From: Phycisphaerales bacterium
GTDB taxonomy: Bacteria; Planctomycetota; Phycisphaerae; Tepidisphaerales; Tepidisphaeraceae
DNA: 61,059 nt
Assembly (NCBI GenBank): GCA_025361735.1
Contig: JANYKD010000563.1
Span: forward strand, 1 to 61,059
Reading direction: 5' to 3'
Of the stretch, positions 36,101 through 43,880 are shown one piece after another (the stretch's first letter is position 1; every line of letters begins with the position of its first letter). The translations under genes and the position numbers were made by a program. The notes under the pieces are model-generated. The model made no database searches and had not been told where the DNA came from. It saw only the letters and a program-made list of their open reading frames with translations.

Positions 36101-36839
36101 ACGTGGCACGGTGGATATGGGGGCATACGAGAGCGCCCGTGAGGCGTTTCCGAGGCTGTCGATCAACGATGTTGCGGTGCAGGAAGGTGACAGCGGGACG
36201 ACCAAGATGGTTTTCACCGTGACCCTGTCGACCACGAGCACCGCGGTCATTTCAGTGGGATACGCCACCGCCAACGCCAGCGCATTGGGCAAGAAGGATT
36301 ACCTTGCTGCGAGCGGCAGCATCACCTTTGCTCCCGGGCAGAAGAGCAAGACGATCCAGGTCCTGGTTAAGGGCAATAGCATCTATGAGGCCAACAGGTT
36401 CCTGAAGTTGAACCTGAGCGGCCCTATGAACGCCAGCATCGCGGATGGGCAGGGAATCGGGACAATCATCGACGATGATGCCCCGAAGGTTCCCCGGATT
36501 GCCGTAGCCACGACGAACCCGGTGGCGACGATCAGGTCCGGGCAGGCGGGAGCAGTGACGTTTGGGTCAACACGCGTGGGCATGGCCGTGGCGACCAAGG
36601 GGTTTCGGGTGACCAACACGGGGACCGCCAACCTGATTCTCGGGAAGATCAGCGTGCCGGCCGGCTATCAACTGATGGATGGGCTGGTTGGAAAACTGGC
36701 ACCGGGGCAGTCGGATGTATTCACGATCAAGCTGCTGACCAAAAAGGTCGGGACGTATGCGGGGGTCGTGAGTTTTGGGACGAATACAGCCGGGAAGATG
36801 TTCCGGTTCTCTGTCAGCGGGACGGTGACGAAGGCGTGA
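33168..36839 (+). CDS. Large exported right-handed beta-helix protein with LEPR-xLL-type motif
   Basis: 1,223 residues behind GGAGGAG. A basic N-terminus leads to CQPLEGRVLLA (26-36), a variant of the LEPR-xLL motif seen at the start of large planctomycete exported proteins. Then comes a first beta-helix domain (about 38-450) with repeats such as SPTLTNCSF and GGGMY, a PKD-like segment (about 450-540), a second beta-helix (about 540-990), a Calx-beta domain (about 995-1110, ending in IIDDD) and a C-terminal HYDIN/choice-of-anchor-D-like domain (FRVTNTGTANLILG). Each helix domain opens with the same IYVD...DGTYTPT layout, so the gene contains an internal duplication. Likely a surface adhesin or polysaccharide-binding protein. 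Confidence 0.88.
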   Translation: MFSRLMAKWRRGRSAKVERRLRNAVCQPLEGRVLLAHTIYVDVSSPDSGRDGMSWGSAFADLQLALGAAVSGDTIRVAAGTYKPTAGTSRTICFQLKTGVGIYGGYAGYGAADPDARDVATNASILSGDIGVAGDKSDNSYHVVVGSATDGTAVLDGCTITAGYANDGTGKDGDYSGGGMYVSSGSPTLTNCSFRTNTADQGGGMYSSSGSPTLTGCTFIGNSARSGGGMQVYSGSPTLTGCTFIGNAAVDVMSGGGGISIGGPATLTNCSFSGNTADYWGGGISLYGDAMLVNCAISGNTAGYGGGVCGLHGIISNCIVWGNSDEDGAMEALWRQGGGQGTDKRTVAWSDIQGGRAGTGNINADPKFVRNPSPGADDVWGTSDDDYGDLRLRDDSPCIDAGNNAAVPGGVTTDLAGENRFYDTPVSDTGSGTAPIVDMGAYEAHFVVGASAGGPYTVIQGQSITLSSFGASAAAGALQYDWEWSGDGKFDDATGANPVFSTAGLPLANVTVWLRVTDGAMNSAVATTTVAVVPTVVYVDGNATGANTGVTWADAYARLSTAMKQAVVGQQIHVADGTYTPTGGKDRFASFHLKSGIGLYGGYAGYGAADPNVRDVMLYPTILSGRIGTAGLSYHVVAGSGVDATAVLDGFTVMRGGAYDWTIVVYTGGYGGGMYNDHSSPTLIDCTFSGNSAGYGGGMYNDHSSPMLVNCTFSGNSTIGFSQGDIVRRGGGGGGMFNVHSSPTLVNCTFSGNSSPGFDERKILMDGAGGGMDNTDDSSPTVTNCRFYGNSAAYGGGIYNVQSSPRLTNCLVWGNTASENGGGIGMNDAMYFSNGFLAGLGPSTPTLINCTVSRNSAGWGGGGIWGYPQSRPTLTNCIVWGNTATANGGPQIGPVIAFSEAIVTYSDIEGGWTGAGNINTDPKFVRGASSGADGTWGTADDDYGDLSLQVASLCIGSGKNEAVPADITTDIAGNARIQRGTVDMGAYESAREAFPRLSINDVAVQEGDSGTTKMVFTVTLSTTSTAVISVGYATANASALGKKDYLAASGSITFAPGQKSKTIQVLVKGNSIYEANRFLKLNLSGPMNASIADGQGIGTIIDDDAPKVPRIAVATTNPVATIRSGQAGAVTFGSTRVGMAVATKGFRVTNTGTANLILGKISVPAGYQLMDGLVGKLAPGQSDVFTIKLLTKKVGTYAGVVSFGTNTAGKMFRFSVSGTVTKA

Positions 36840-36853
36840 TTGGTCCTGCGCAA

Positions 36854-36881
36854 CATGGTGCGCACAGATGCACACACCATG
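36854..36881. terminator. Possible hairpin between convergent genes
   Basis: CATGGTG (36854-36860) pairs with CACCATG (36875-36881), with TGTG/CACA pairing possible further in. No T-run follows, so it is a weak terminator candidate. Confidence 0.3.
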
Positions 36882-36980
36882 CCGGTGGGTCGCGGGCCCA
36901 CGGCGCGTGACTCACTTTGGCCGATTGATCTGGCTCGGCGAGATCAACTCGACGACGAGCATTTCACCGGGAGTGTGTCG

Positions 36981-38033
36981 TTAGAACTGCGGCATCTGCT
37001 GGGTCAGGCAGTGGATGGCGCCGCGGCCCCAGATGAGGTCGTAGCAGTCGATGCCGACGACCTTGCGGTCGGGCAGGCGCTTCTGGAGGATCTCGACGGC
37101 TTTGGCATCGTGCTTCTTGTGGCGATAGGTGGGCACGAGGACCGCGCCGTTGACGAAGTAGAAGTTGGCGTAGGTGGCCGGGAGGCGCTGGTTTTCGTAC
37201 TCGACAACGCCGGGCATGGGGAGTTCCACGATCTCGAATGGCCGGCCATCGCGGTCGCGAAGCAGTTCGAGGCGGTGGCGGTTGTCGCGCAGTGCCTTGT
37301 AGTTGACGTCCTTCGGGTCCTGCTCGACGGCCGCCACGATGGTTGTCGGGCTGATGAAACGGGCCAGGTCGTCGACGTGTCCGTCGGTGTCGTCGCCGAC
37401 GATTCCCTCGCCGAGCCAGCAGACCTGCTTCACGCCGTAGAAATCGCAGAGATTCCGCTCGATCTGCTTCTTCGAGAGGTTGGGATTGCGATTCTTGTTG
37501 AGCAGGCACGATTCGGTGGTCAGGACAGTTCCGGCACCGTTGAAGTCGACCGAGCCGCCTTCGAGGATCATGGCGGGGCGAAAGACCTCGAGACGGAGCA
37601 GTTCGGCGATGCGCGTGGGGACGGCATCATCATCGTCAAACGGCGGGTATTTGCCGCCCAGGGCGTTGTAGCCCCAGTCGACAACGGCGGCCTGATGTCC
37701 GCCGCCTTTCTTCGGCTTGAGGACAAATGCCGGGCCATGGTCGCGGCACCAGCACTCGTTGGTCTTCACATAGTGGAAGTAGATATTCCAGAGCGGGCGG
37801 CCGTGGTTTTCGAGCTGGCTGCGGACAATGTATTCGTAGTTGGCGTTGGGTACGTTGACGTGGACTTCCTCACGGGCGGCGATTTCGCGGATGATCTTCG
37901 AGAGGTTGTCGGGGATGGTGTGGTACTTCCCGGGAAAGGAAAGAGCCTCGGGACGCGGCCATGACAGCCATGTCCCGCGATGCGGGAACCATTCGGGAGG
38001 AAACGTGTAGCCGAGTTCTGCGGGTGTTTTCAT
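36981..38033 (-). CDS. aguA: Agmatine deiminase
   Basis: 350 residues, the family length. The guanidino-modifying fold shows all active-site segments: WCRDHGP, EGGSVDFNG, GDDTDGHVDDLARF and WGRGAIHCLTQQMP with the nucleophile Cys342. It converts agmatine to N-carbamoylputrescine and ammonia in the cytoplasm. It starts 15 bases after the aguB gene, so the two steps to putrescine are co-transcribed. Confidence 0.95.
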   Translation of the reverse strand: MKTPAELGYTFPPEWFPHRGTWLSWPRPEALSFPGKYHTIPDNLSKIIREIAAREEVHVNVPNANYEYIVRSQLENHGRPLWNIYFHYVKTNECWCRDHGPAFVLKPKKGGGHQAAVVDWGYNALGGKYPPFDDDDAVPTRIAELLRLEVFRPAMILEGGSVDFNGAGTVLTTESCLLNKNRNPNLSKKQIERNLCDFYGVKQVCWLGEGIVGDDTDGHVDDLARFISPTTIVAAVEQDPKDVNYKALRDNRHRLELLRDRDGRPFEIVELPMPGVVEYENQRLPATYANFYFVNGAVLVPTYRHKKHDAKAVEILQKRLPDRKVVGIDCYDLIWGRGAIHCLTQQMPQF

Positions 38034-38048
38034 GGCTGTCTGTGGTTT

Positions 38049-39011
38049 CTAGTCTATGAAGCGACGGGACAGTTCGGCGTAAGCGTCGGTCCGGCGGTCG
38101 CGAAGGAACGGCCAATGTGTCCGGCTGTACTCGACGCGGTCGAGATCGCAGGGGACGATGACAATTTCCTCGCGGCCGGGCGACGCCCGGTGCATCACCT
38201 GGCCATCGGGCGAGGCGACAAAGGATTGGCCCCAGAACTCGATGCCGTTCTGGGTGCTGGGTCCTGGGTGCAGAGTGGACAATACCGAGTTCTGAGTGCT
38301 GAGTGCTGAGGCGGAAATGCGTTCGTGGCCAACACGGTTGGTGGCGCAGACGTAGCAGCCATTGGCGATGGCGTGGGAGCGCTGGATCAGTTCCCAGGCT
38401 TCGTGCTGGGCCTTGCCGAGTTGCTGTTTCTCGGCCGGGTGCCAGCCGATGGCCGTGGGGTAGAAGAGGATGTCGGCGCCCTGGAGGGCGGTCAGGCGGG
38501 CGGCCTCGGGAAACCACTGGTCCCAGCAGATGAGCACGCCAATAGTGGCATACCTGGTCTTCCAGGACTTAAAGCCCAAGTCACCGGGCGCGAAATAGAA
38601 CTTCTCGTAATAGAGCGGATCGTCGGGAACGTGCATCTTGCGATAGATGCCCAGGAGCGAGCCATCGGCGTCGATGATGACGGCCGTGTTGTGATAGAGC
38701 CCATTGGCTCGTTTCTCAAAGATCGAACCGACGATGACCACGCTGCGCTTGCGTGCCAGTTTGCGGAGCGCGTCGGTGGTTGGGCCGGGGATCGACTCGG
38801 CCAGAGCGAAGTGGGCGTAATCTTCGGATTGGCAGAAGTAGGGGGTTCGGAACAGTTCCTGGGTGCAGAGGATGCGGGCGCCGCGTGTGGCGGCCTGTTC
38901 GAGGAGGTGCAACTGACGGTCGAGGTTGGTTGCGGGATCGGCCGAGCAGGCCATCTGGGTGAGCCCGATGGTTACGCTGTTGTCAGAAGTTCTCGGTTTA
39001 CGGCTTGTCAT
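38049..39011 (-). CDS. aguB: N-carbamoylputrescine amidase with an in-frame repeat insertion
   Basis: 320 residues from the ATG that aligns with the family start; the frame is open 64 codons upstream. The nitrilase-superfamily triad is intact: Glu52 (CTQELFR), Lys125 (YRKMHVPDD) and Cys162 (LICWDQW). It releases putrescine from N-carbamoylputrescine. Between ATNRVGHE and GIEFWGQSF, normally joined by a few residues, lies an extra stretch of about 21 residues (234-255), encoded by nine heptamers. The enzyme may tolerate it as a surface loop. First gene of the aguB-aguA pair. Confidence 0.92.
   Translation of the reverse strand: MTSRKPRTSDNSVTIGLTQMACSADPATNLDRQLHLLEQAATRGARILCTQELFRTPYFCQSEDYAHFALAESIPGPTTDALRKLARKRSVVIVGSIFEKRANGLYHNTAVIIDADGSLLGIYRKMHVPDDPLYYEKFYFAPGDLGFKSWKTRYATIGVLICWDQWFPEAARLTALQGADILFYPTAIGWHPAEKQQLGKAQHEAWELIQRSHAIANGCYVCATNRVGHERISASALSTQNSVLSTLHPGPSTQNGIEFWGQSFVASPDGQVMHRASPGREEIVIVPCDLDRVEYSRTHWPFLRDRRTDAYAELSRRFID
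38248..38310. repeat. Nine-unit heptamer array inside aguB
   Basis: 63 bases divide exactly into TTCTGGG, TGCTGGG, TCCTGGG, TGCAGAG, TGGACAA, TACCGAG, TTCTGAG, TGCTGAG and TGCTGAG (plus strand). The length is a multiple of both 7 and 3, and no stop arises in the aguB frame; it encodes SALSTQNSVLSTLHPGPSTQ. Confidence 0.92.
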
Positions 39012-39148
39012 TGTTTTCTGGTCGCCAAGATGGCATGATAAGCTCAAAGGCGTCCAATAACCATCCGCCGGCTTGCTATCCGGGGCTTTACCGTGAAGAA
39101 TATTGCCTTGGATCGCAAGATCTACGCACCAGGAACCGACACCAAGGA

Positions 39149-40647
39149 ATGGCGGCGCCGTCCGCCAGGAGTACGCCAGTGCCAATCCGCGTTCGATGTC
39201 CACGCTGCTGGGAAACAGCGGAAGTCCCCGACGAGGCCCGCGGCAAGATGGGGCGATGCAATTCCTGCGGCGCCATCGTGAAAGTTCCCGAGCGAATCGC
39301 CAAGGTATGCTTTATCTGTGGCAAGGATGTCACTCATCTTAAGCACACCAAGGATGTGGATAACAACTATCTCTGCATGGATTGCTGGGAGAACCGCAAC
39401 CCGGCACAGCGGGAGAGTTTCAACATTCCCACGGTCGAATGTTCGATCTGCCATGCCACCTTCGCCGAGGGCGAGGGGTTCGACCGCGACGGGAAACCCC
39501 TCTGCCGCGACTGTCATCGCGTGCTGAGCAAGGACAAGGATAACGTCGGCGTCAGCCAGGCTTTCGCCGCGGCCGGGGACGGCTCGTTCTTCGCAGACGA
39601 CGATCTTGAGGTCAAACCGCAGATGGCGGGCACCGCTGCCTCGGCAACGTTGGCGGCCACGGCGCCGGCGGTCAAGCCTTCCCTGCAGAATCTCGACGAT
39701 CTGGTGCGGATTCGCGAACCGGAAAAGCACCTGGACGACGAGGAGGAGTCGAAATCGAAGATGCCGGCCAAATGGGAGCCGCTCTCGGTCATCGGCGATC
39801 GTGAGTTCTCTACATCCAAGCCCTCGACAGCCCAGTTGGCCGCCGCCGTTGCACAGGCTCGCCGGCTGGATGGGATGCTGCCCACGGCGATGGCGCTGCT
39901 GGCGCTGGCGGCCGCCGGCTTTGCCATCTATTTGCACCACGGTTCGCGCCCGACATGGCTGGAGGCAAATCGCACGCGGTTGGAGATACTCAAAGCGCAG
40001 GGCGATGTGCTGGTTGACGCCGGCCGGGCGGACAAGGGCATCGCGAAATACCACCAGCTTCTGAAGATGGTCAACGGCCAGGCGATTTCCGATGCGGAGA
40101 TCCGCAAGCTCATCAAGGACACGCAAGTGGCGGCCGACCGGGCGGGTGCGATGGTGATCGATCCCTGGGAAGACCAGAACCGGACCAAGTTGCTGGTGTT
40201 GCGCGCGGAGGCGGATATCCTCGTGCTCGTCGGCAAGCAGCGCGAGGGTATCGAACGCTACACGGAGATGATCCGCATGGCGGCCGGGCATCCGCTCAGC
40301 AAGGAAATGAACGAGGAGATCCATCAGGCGCAGATAGCCATGCAGCAGGCGAAGAGCGAGCCGCTGCGGGTCGAGCCCACGCCAAGCCGCCGGTTACGAT
40401 CCCAAATCCCAAGCCGCCGGTCGATCCCGGGCCGAAGGCGACGGTCGTGCCGACGCCCGTGCCGGTACCTGTTCCCACACCTGTGCCGACGACCAAGACG
40501 ACCGATACGCACGTGGCCGGCCAGAATCCCGATCCGCCGCCTGTCGATCCGAATCACAAAATCAGGCCGAACATATTTGACACCCCCCCGGATAAGCCGG
40601 ATCTGAAGGCCCCCAAGTCGACGACGCGAAAATCGGTATTTGACTAG
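39149..40647 (+). CDS. Zinc-ribbon membrane protein, apparent frameshift near 40380
   Basis: About 499 residues if the frame is restored. CPRC (about 17-20) and CNSC (35-38) form a zinc ribbon; CFIC/CMDC and CSIC/CRDC pairs follow (about 50-130). A membrane segment lies near 245-265 (TAMALLALAAAGFAIYL) and a TPR-like helical region after it. Around 40380 the reading frame turns into an implausible Arg-rich tail, while the -1 frame gives a normal Pro-rich linker (KPPVTIPNPKPP, PVPVPVPTPVP) ending at TAG 40645-40647. One base is probably missing; no slippery sequence is visible. Function unknown. Confidence 0.7.
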
Positions 40648-40692
40648 CGGTTTTGTTCGCGACCGGGCGGTCTTCCGCTAATATCATTACTC

Positions 40693-41541
40693 GTGGAACC
40701 ATTGGGTCTTATCGCAGGCGAGGGGATTTTTCCCGTGCTCGTGGCCCGCGGCGCGAAAGCGGCGGGGCGGCGGGTGATCTGCGCAGCGCTGAATGGTTGT
40801 GCTTCGCCGCAGCTCCAGCTCGAGTGCGACGTCTTTCGCTGGGTGGGCGTGGTCCGCATGGGGCAGTGGATCCGCCTGTTGCAGCGTGAGGGCTGTTCCC
40901 AGGCGATTATGGTCGGGCGCGTCCGAAAAACCCACATGTACGATCCGTGGCGATATCTGCGCTTCATCCCGGATTTCCGCACGATCAGCCTCTGGCTGCG
41001 GCGGCTGCGTCGCGACAAACGTCCGTACACCATGCTCAAGGCCATCGCCGACGAGCTCTCATCCTCAGGTGTTCAATTGATCGACTCAACAACGTATTGT
41101 CAGGAACATCTGGCCCTTCCCGGTGTCATGACTCGCCGCCAGCCGACCGAACAACAGCAATTGGATATCGTGTTCGGCTGGGAGCTCTGTTCGGCGCTGA
41201 GCCGCATGGACGTGGGCCAGGCCATCGCCGTCTATCAGCGCGACGTGATCGCGGTCGAAGCCCTGGAAGGCACCAACGCGATGATCGAGCGGGCCGGCCA
41301 GCTATGCAAGGTGAAGGGGTGGACGGTCATCAAGGTGTCCAATACGCAGCGCGACATGCGCGTCGATGTGCCCGTGATCGGCGCTCAGACGATCGAGAAA
41401 CTGCACGAGGCGGGCGCCGGCTGCATCGTGCTCGAGCCGGGCAAGACGCTGATACTCGAGAAACCCAAGGTGCTGGAACTGGCCGACCGGTATAAGATCG
41501 CCATTGTGGGGTTCGAGTCGGCCGTCAAAGAGAAGGTGTGA
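40693..41541 (+). CDS. lpxI: LpxI-type UDP-2,3-diacylglucosamine pyrophosphatase
   Basis: 282 residues from a GTG start that fits the family opening PLGLIAGEGIFPVLVARGA. The C-terminal catalytic domain has DIVFGWELCSALSRMDVGQA, VAVEALEGTNAMIERAG and KVSNTQRDMRVDVPVIG. LpxI hydrolyses UDP-2,3-diacylglucosamine to lipid X and UMP in lipid A synthesis, so its presence points to an LPS-type outer membrane. No other lpx gene is in the window. Confidence 0.92.
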   Translation: MEPLGLIAGEGIFPVLVARGAKAAGRRVICAALNGCASPQLQLECDVFRWVGVVRMGQWIRLLQREGCSQAIMVGRVRKTHMYDPWRYLRFIPDFRTISLWLRRLRRDKRPYTMLKAIADELSSSGVQLIDSTTYCQEHLALPGVMTRRQPTEQQQLDIVFGWELCSALSRMDVGQAIAVYQRDVIAVEALEGTNAMIERAGQLCKVKGWTVIKVSNTQRDMRVDVPVIGAQTIEKLHEAGAGCIVLEPGKTLILEKPKVLELADRYKIAIVGFESAVKEKV

Positions 41542-41614
41542 GGCGTTTGGCGTCGCCAGATCGGCGGACACCGCGATCGAGTTTCGGGGCGATTTTCACT
41601 GGAAACACATTGTT

Positions 41615-41630
41615 TTGAGTATATACTCAA
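41615..41630. promoter_or_regulatory. Perfect 16-bp palindrome before the toxin-like gene
   Basis: TTGAGTATATACTCAA ends 8 bases before the ATG at 41639 and contains TATACT (41622-41627), a good -10 box. Position and symmetry suit an operator for autoregulation by the antitoxin. Confidence 0.65.
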
Positions 41631-41638
41631 TACGTACG

Positions 41639-41875
41639 ATGAGGCCGCGCGACTACGGTTTTCACTGGAACGCCTGGAATGTCGCCCAGGTGGAAAAGCA
41701 TGGCCTGACGGTAGCGGATGTCCAGTTCGTTGTTTGGAATGCGCGTCATCCATTCCCGAGACACTACAAGCGTGGTGGATGGGAGGTGCGCGGCCGCACA
41801 CCGCAACAGCGGTTGATTCAGGTCTTTTTCTTTGTCGACAATTATGGTGACATCTATGTCTATCATGCCGAATAG
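41639..41875 (+). CDS. BrnT-like toxin family protein
   Basis: 78 residues. The start FHWNAWNVAQVEKHGLTVADVQFVVWNA and the late RLIQVFFFVDNYGDIYVYHA follow the compact BrnT/RelE-like fold (helix with a KHG motif, then strands). BrnT proteins are ribonuclease toxins; active residues cannot be confirmed here. A palindrome lies directly upstream and the antitoxin-like gene begins 19 bases after the stop, though earlier ATGs would overlap it. A 12-base TTTTCACTGGAA occurs both before the gene (41593) and in codons 7-10. Confidence 0.6.
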   Translation: MRPRDYGFHWNAWNVAQVEKHGLTVADVQFVVWNARHPFPRHYKRGGWEVRGRTPQQRLIQVFFFVDNYGDIYVYHAE

Positions 41876-41894
41876 ATCGCTCGGAAAAGCACCG

Positions 41895-42218
41895 ATGAAG
41901 AAAGAACGCCCTCTGCGTAACGCGTGGCCGAGTATGTCCGATGCCGAACGCGAGGCCTTTATCGGGCAGATGAAACTCGATCTGGAAAAGGGGATACATG
42001 AGGTGCCGGAGGCGGACGAGCAGGCCCGTTTGGACCAGGTGATGACCCGGCTGCGGAGCCGAGGACGGCCGCGGATTGGGAAGGGGGCAAAGCGCGTGCT
42101 GGTAACGATCGAAAGGGATCTGTTGGCGCGTGCCGACAAATTCGCTCGCAAGAATGGCTACACGCGGGCGGCCCTGATAGCGCATGCTCTTCATAGTGTG
42201 ATGTCTCGTGCAGGATGA
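41895..42218 (+). CDS. Antitoxin-like ribbon-helix-helix protein
   Basis: 107 residues from ATG 41895; ATGs at 41859 and 41868 are alternatives that overlap the toxin gene. An acidic N-terminal half (MSDAEREAFIGQMKLDLEKG) is followed by RVLVTIERDLLARADKFARKNGYTRAALIAHAL, which fits a ribbon-helix-helix DNA-binding domain at the C-terminus, as in BrnA. It would neutralise the upstream toxin and bind the palindrome. Confidence 0.6.
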   Translation: MKKERPLRNAWPSMSDAEREAFIGQMKLDLEKGIHEVPEADEQARLDQVMTRLRSRGRPRIGKGAKRVLVTIERDLLARADKFARKNGYTRAALIAHALHSVMSRAG

Positions 42219-42248
42219 CGAGTTTCGCCCGGACCGGGCAGGAGCACC

Positions 42249-43289
42249 ATGGACACCGATACCACACAAACTCCCCCGCAGCCGCCGGCGTCGCCTCGGG
42301 CAACGCGGGGTCGCACGCTCGTGCTGGTTCTGACGCTTATGTCGGCCGCCTGGTTGCTGACGGCCGCCGGGTTCTTCCCGCCGGCGGGGCAGAAGAAGGG
42401 GGATGCGCTGCGTCTGCTGGGGCGGCTTCATCCGCTGATGGTGCATCTGCCCGTCACGCTGGTGCCGCTGGCGGTTTTGTTTGAGGCGTTGGGCGTCTTC
42501 AAACGGTTCGAGCACTTGAAGCGAGCGGCCGGACTGGTGCTGGGCATGGCTGCCCTCACGGCCGTGGGGGCGGCTGTCCATGGCTATCTTCTGGCATCGG
42601 CCGATGGCTATGAGGTTACCTCGCTGCTGAAGTGGCACATGTGGACCGGGATCTCGGTGGCCATCCTGACCATGGGCTGTTGGACGGTGCGCTGTTTTAC
42701 GCCCAGTCGCTGGTGGCTGGGCAGCTTGTATGTGCTGTTGCTGACGGGGACGGTCGGCACGCTGTTCGTCGCGGCCCATTTCGGGGGCTCGCTTAGTCAT
42801 GGCGAGGATTATTTGACTGAGTTCCTTCCGCCATCGATCAGAGGTCGGCTGGGCATTCAATTGCACAAGAAAGCGGGCAGCCCGACTGCCCAGGCGGGCG
42901 AGACGCGTCCGTCGGGTCCGCCCACGGTGTATTTCACGATCATCGCTCCGGCCCTGGAGCGGCACTGTGTACAGTGTCACGGCGCGGTAAAGATCAAGGG
43001 CGGCTTGCGTCTGGACAGCCTTGACAGCCTACTCAAGGGCGGCAAGACGGGTGCGGTGGTCACGCCGAAGGATTCGGCCAAGAGCGACCTGTACCGGCGG
43101 ATCACGCTCAAGAGCGACGATGAGGATTACATGCCCCCCGATGGTAAGCCCTCGTTACCGGCGGATGTGGTCAAGATCATCGGCTGGTGGATACAGGATG
43201 GCGCGTCAGGCCAGCGCATGCTGGATGATCTGAAGTCGGCGCCCCAGGACATCCAGCAGGCGGCAATCAGATTGACGGCCGGCAAGTGA
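42249..43289 (+). CDS. DUF2231 membrane protein with monohaem cytochrome c domain
   Basis: 346 residues with AGGAG before the ATG. Four to five membrane segments (about 24-45, 66-84, 93-114, 128-146, 157-175) include the DUF2231 motif LHPLMVHLPVTLVPLAVLFE. A periplasmic cytochrome domain of the planctomycete PSC type follows: ALERHCVQCHGAVKIKGGLRLDS (haem site CVQCH), then YMPPDGKPSLPADVVKIIGWWIQDGA. Probably an inner-membrane electron-transfer component; the partner is unknown. No operon partner is evident except the membrane protein 34 bases downstream. Confidence 0.85.
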   Translation: MDTDTTQTPPQPPASPRATRGRTLVLVLTLMSAAWLLTAAGFFPPAGQKKGDALRLLGRLHPLMVHLPVTLVPLAVLFEALGVFKRFEHLKRAAGLVLGMAALTAVGAAVHGYLLASADGYEVTSLLKWHMWTGISVAILTMGCWTVRCFTPSRWWLGSLYVLLLTGTVGTLFVAAHFGGSLSHGEDYLTEFLPPSIRGRLGIQLHKKAGSPTAQAGETRPSGPPTVYFTIIAPALERHCVQCHGAVKIKGGLRLDSLDSLLKGGKTGAVVTPKDSAKSDLYRRITLKSDDEDYMPPDGKPSLPADVVKIIGWWIQDGASGQRMLDDLKSAPQDIQQAAIRLTAGK

Positions 43290-43323
43290 CATCCGCCGCG
43301 TCCGGCCGTAACATCCGCTTTCC

Positions 43324-43878
43324 ATGACCGCATTTCAACTTGTTCAATCCATCTACTGGCTGGCCCTGACCACATGGTTCGGGGGCTTGTTGTTCATTGC
43401 CGTCGCCTGGCCGGTAATTTTCACGGTCGTCAAAGAGGAAGATCCGACACTGCCGCGTGTGCTTTCGGTAAATGTGGATCACGATCATGCGAGCCTGCTG
43501 GCCGGGACGATCGTTGGTACGCTGGTTCGCCACATCGGCCTGATTCAACTGTGTTGCGCGTCGGTCGTCATGGTGATGCTGGTTTGCCAGTGGTTTGTGA
43601 TCGGCGATGGCTGGCACAACCGGCTGTCAGGAATCGTGCGCTGCACGTCGTTTGCGGGCTCGGCCATCATGCTCGTGGTCGATCGCTATGTAGTGTGGCC
43701 CAAGGCATGGAAAGCCCGCGAGGAGTTCATCGAGAACGCCGATGATCCCGACAAGGCGAATGTCATCCGCGAGCGTTTCATCAGGCACCAGCGGGAGAGC
43801 GTGCGGCTGATGCTCTATCAACTGGTCCTCCTTTCACTGATGGTGGTGTTCAGCAGCGCCATCACGCCGAGGTGGTAG
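43324..43878 (+). CDS. DUF4149-like four-helix membrane protein
   Basis: 184 residues with four membrane segments: about 8-33 (LALTTWFGGLLFIAVAWPVIF), 62-91, 102-122 and 160-182. The first segment with TTWFGG resembles DUF4149/CopD-like proteins. Function unknown. The stop codon lies two bases before the nth start, and the ribosome site of nth overlaps its 3' end. Confidence 0.65.
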   Translation: MTAFQLVQSIYWLALTTWFGGLLFIAVAWPVIFTVVKEEDPTLPRVLSVNVDHDHASLLAGTIVGTLVRHIGLIQLCCASVVMVMLVCQWFVIGDGWHNRLSGIVRCTSFAGSAIMLVVDRYVVWPKAWKAREEFIENADDPDKANVIRERFIRHQRESVRLMLYQLVLLSLMVVFSSAITPRW

Positions 43879-43880
43879 CC

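Noticed and set aside
40360-40400. Programmed -1 frameshift
   Set aside because: No X-XXY-YYZ slippery heptamer and no clear downstream structure; a simple indel is more likely.
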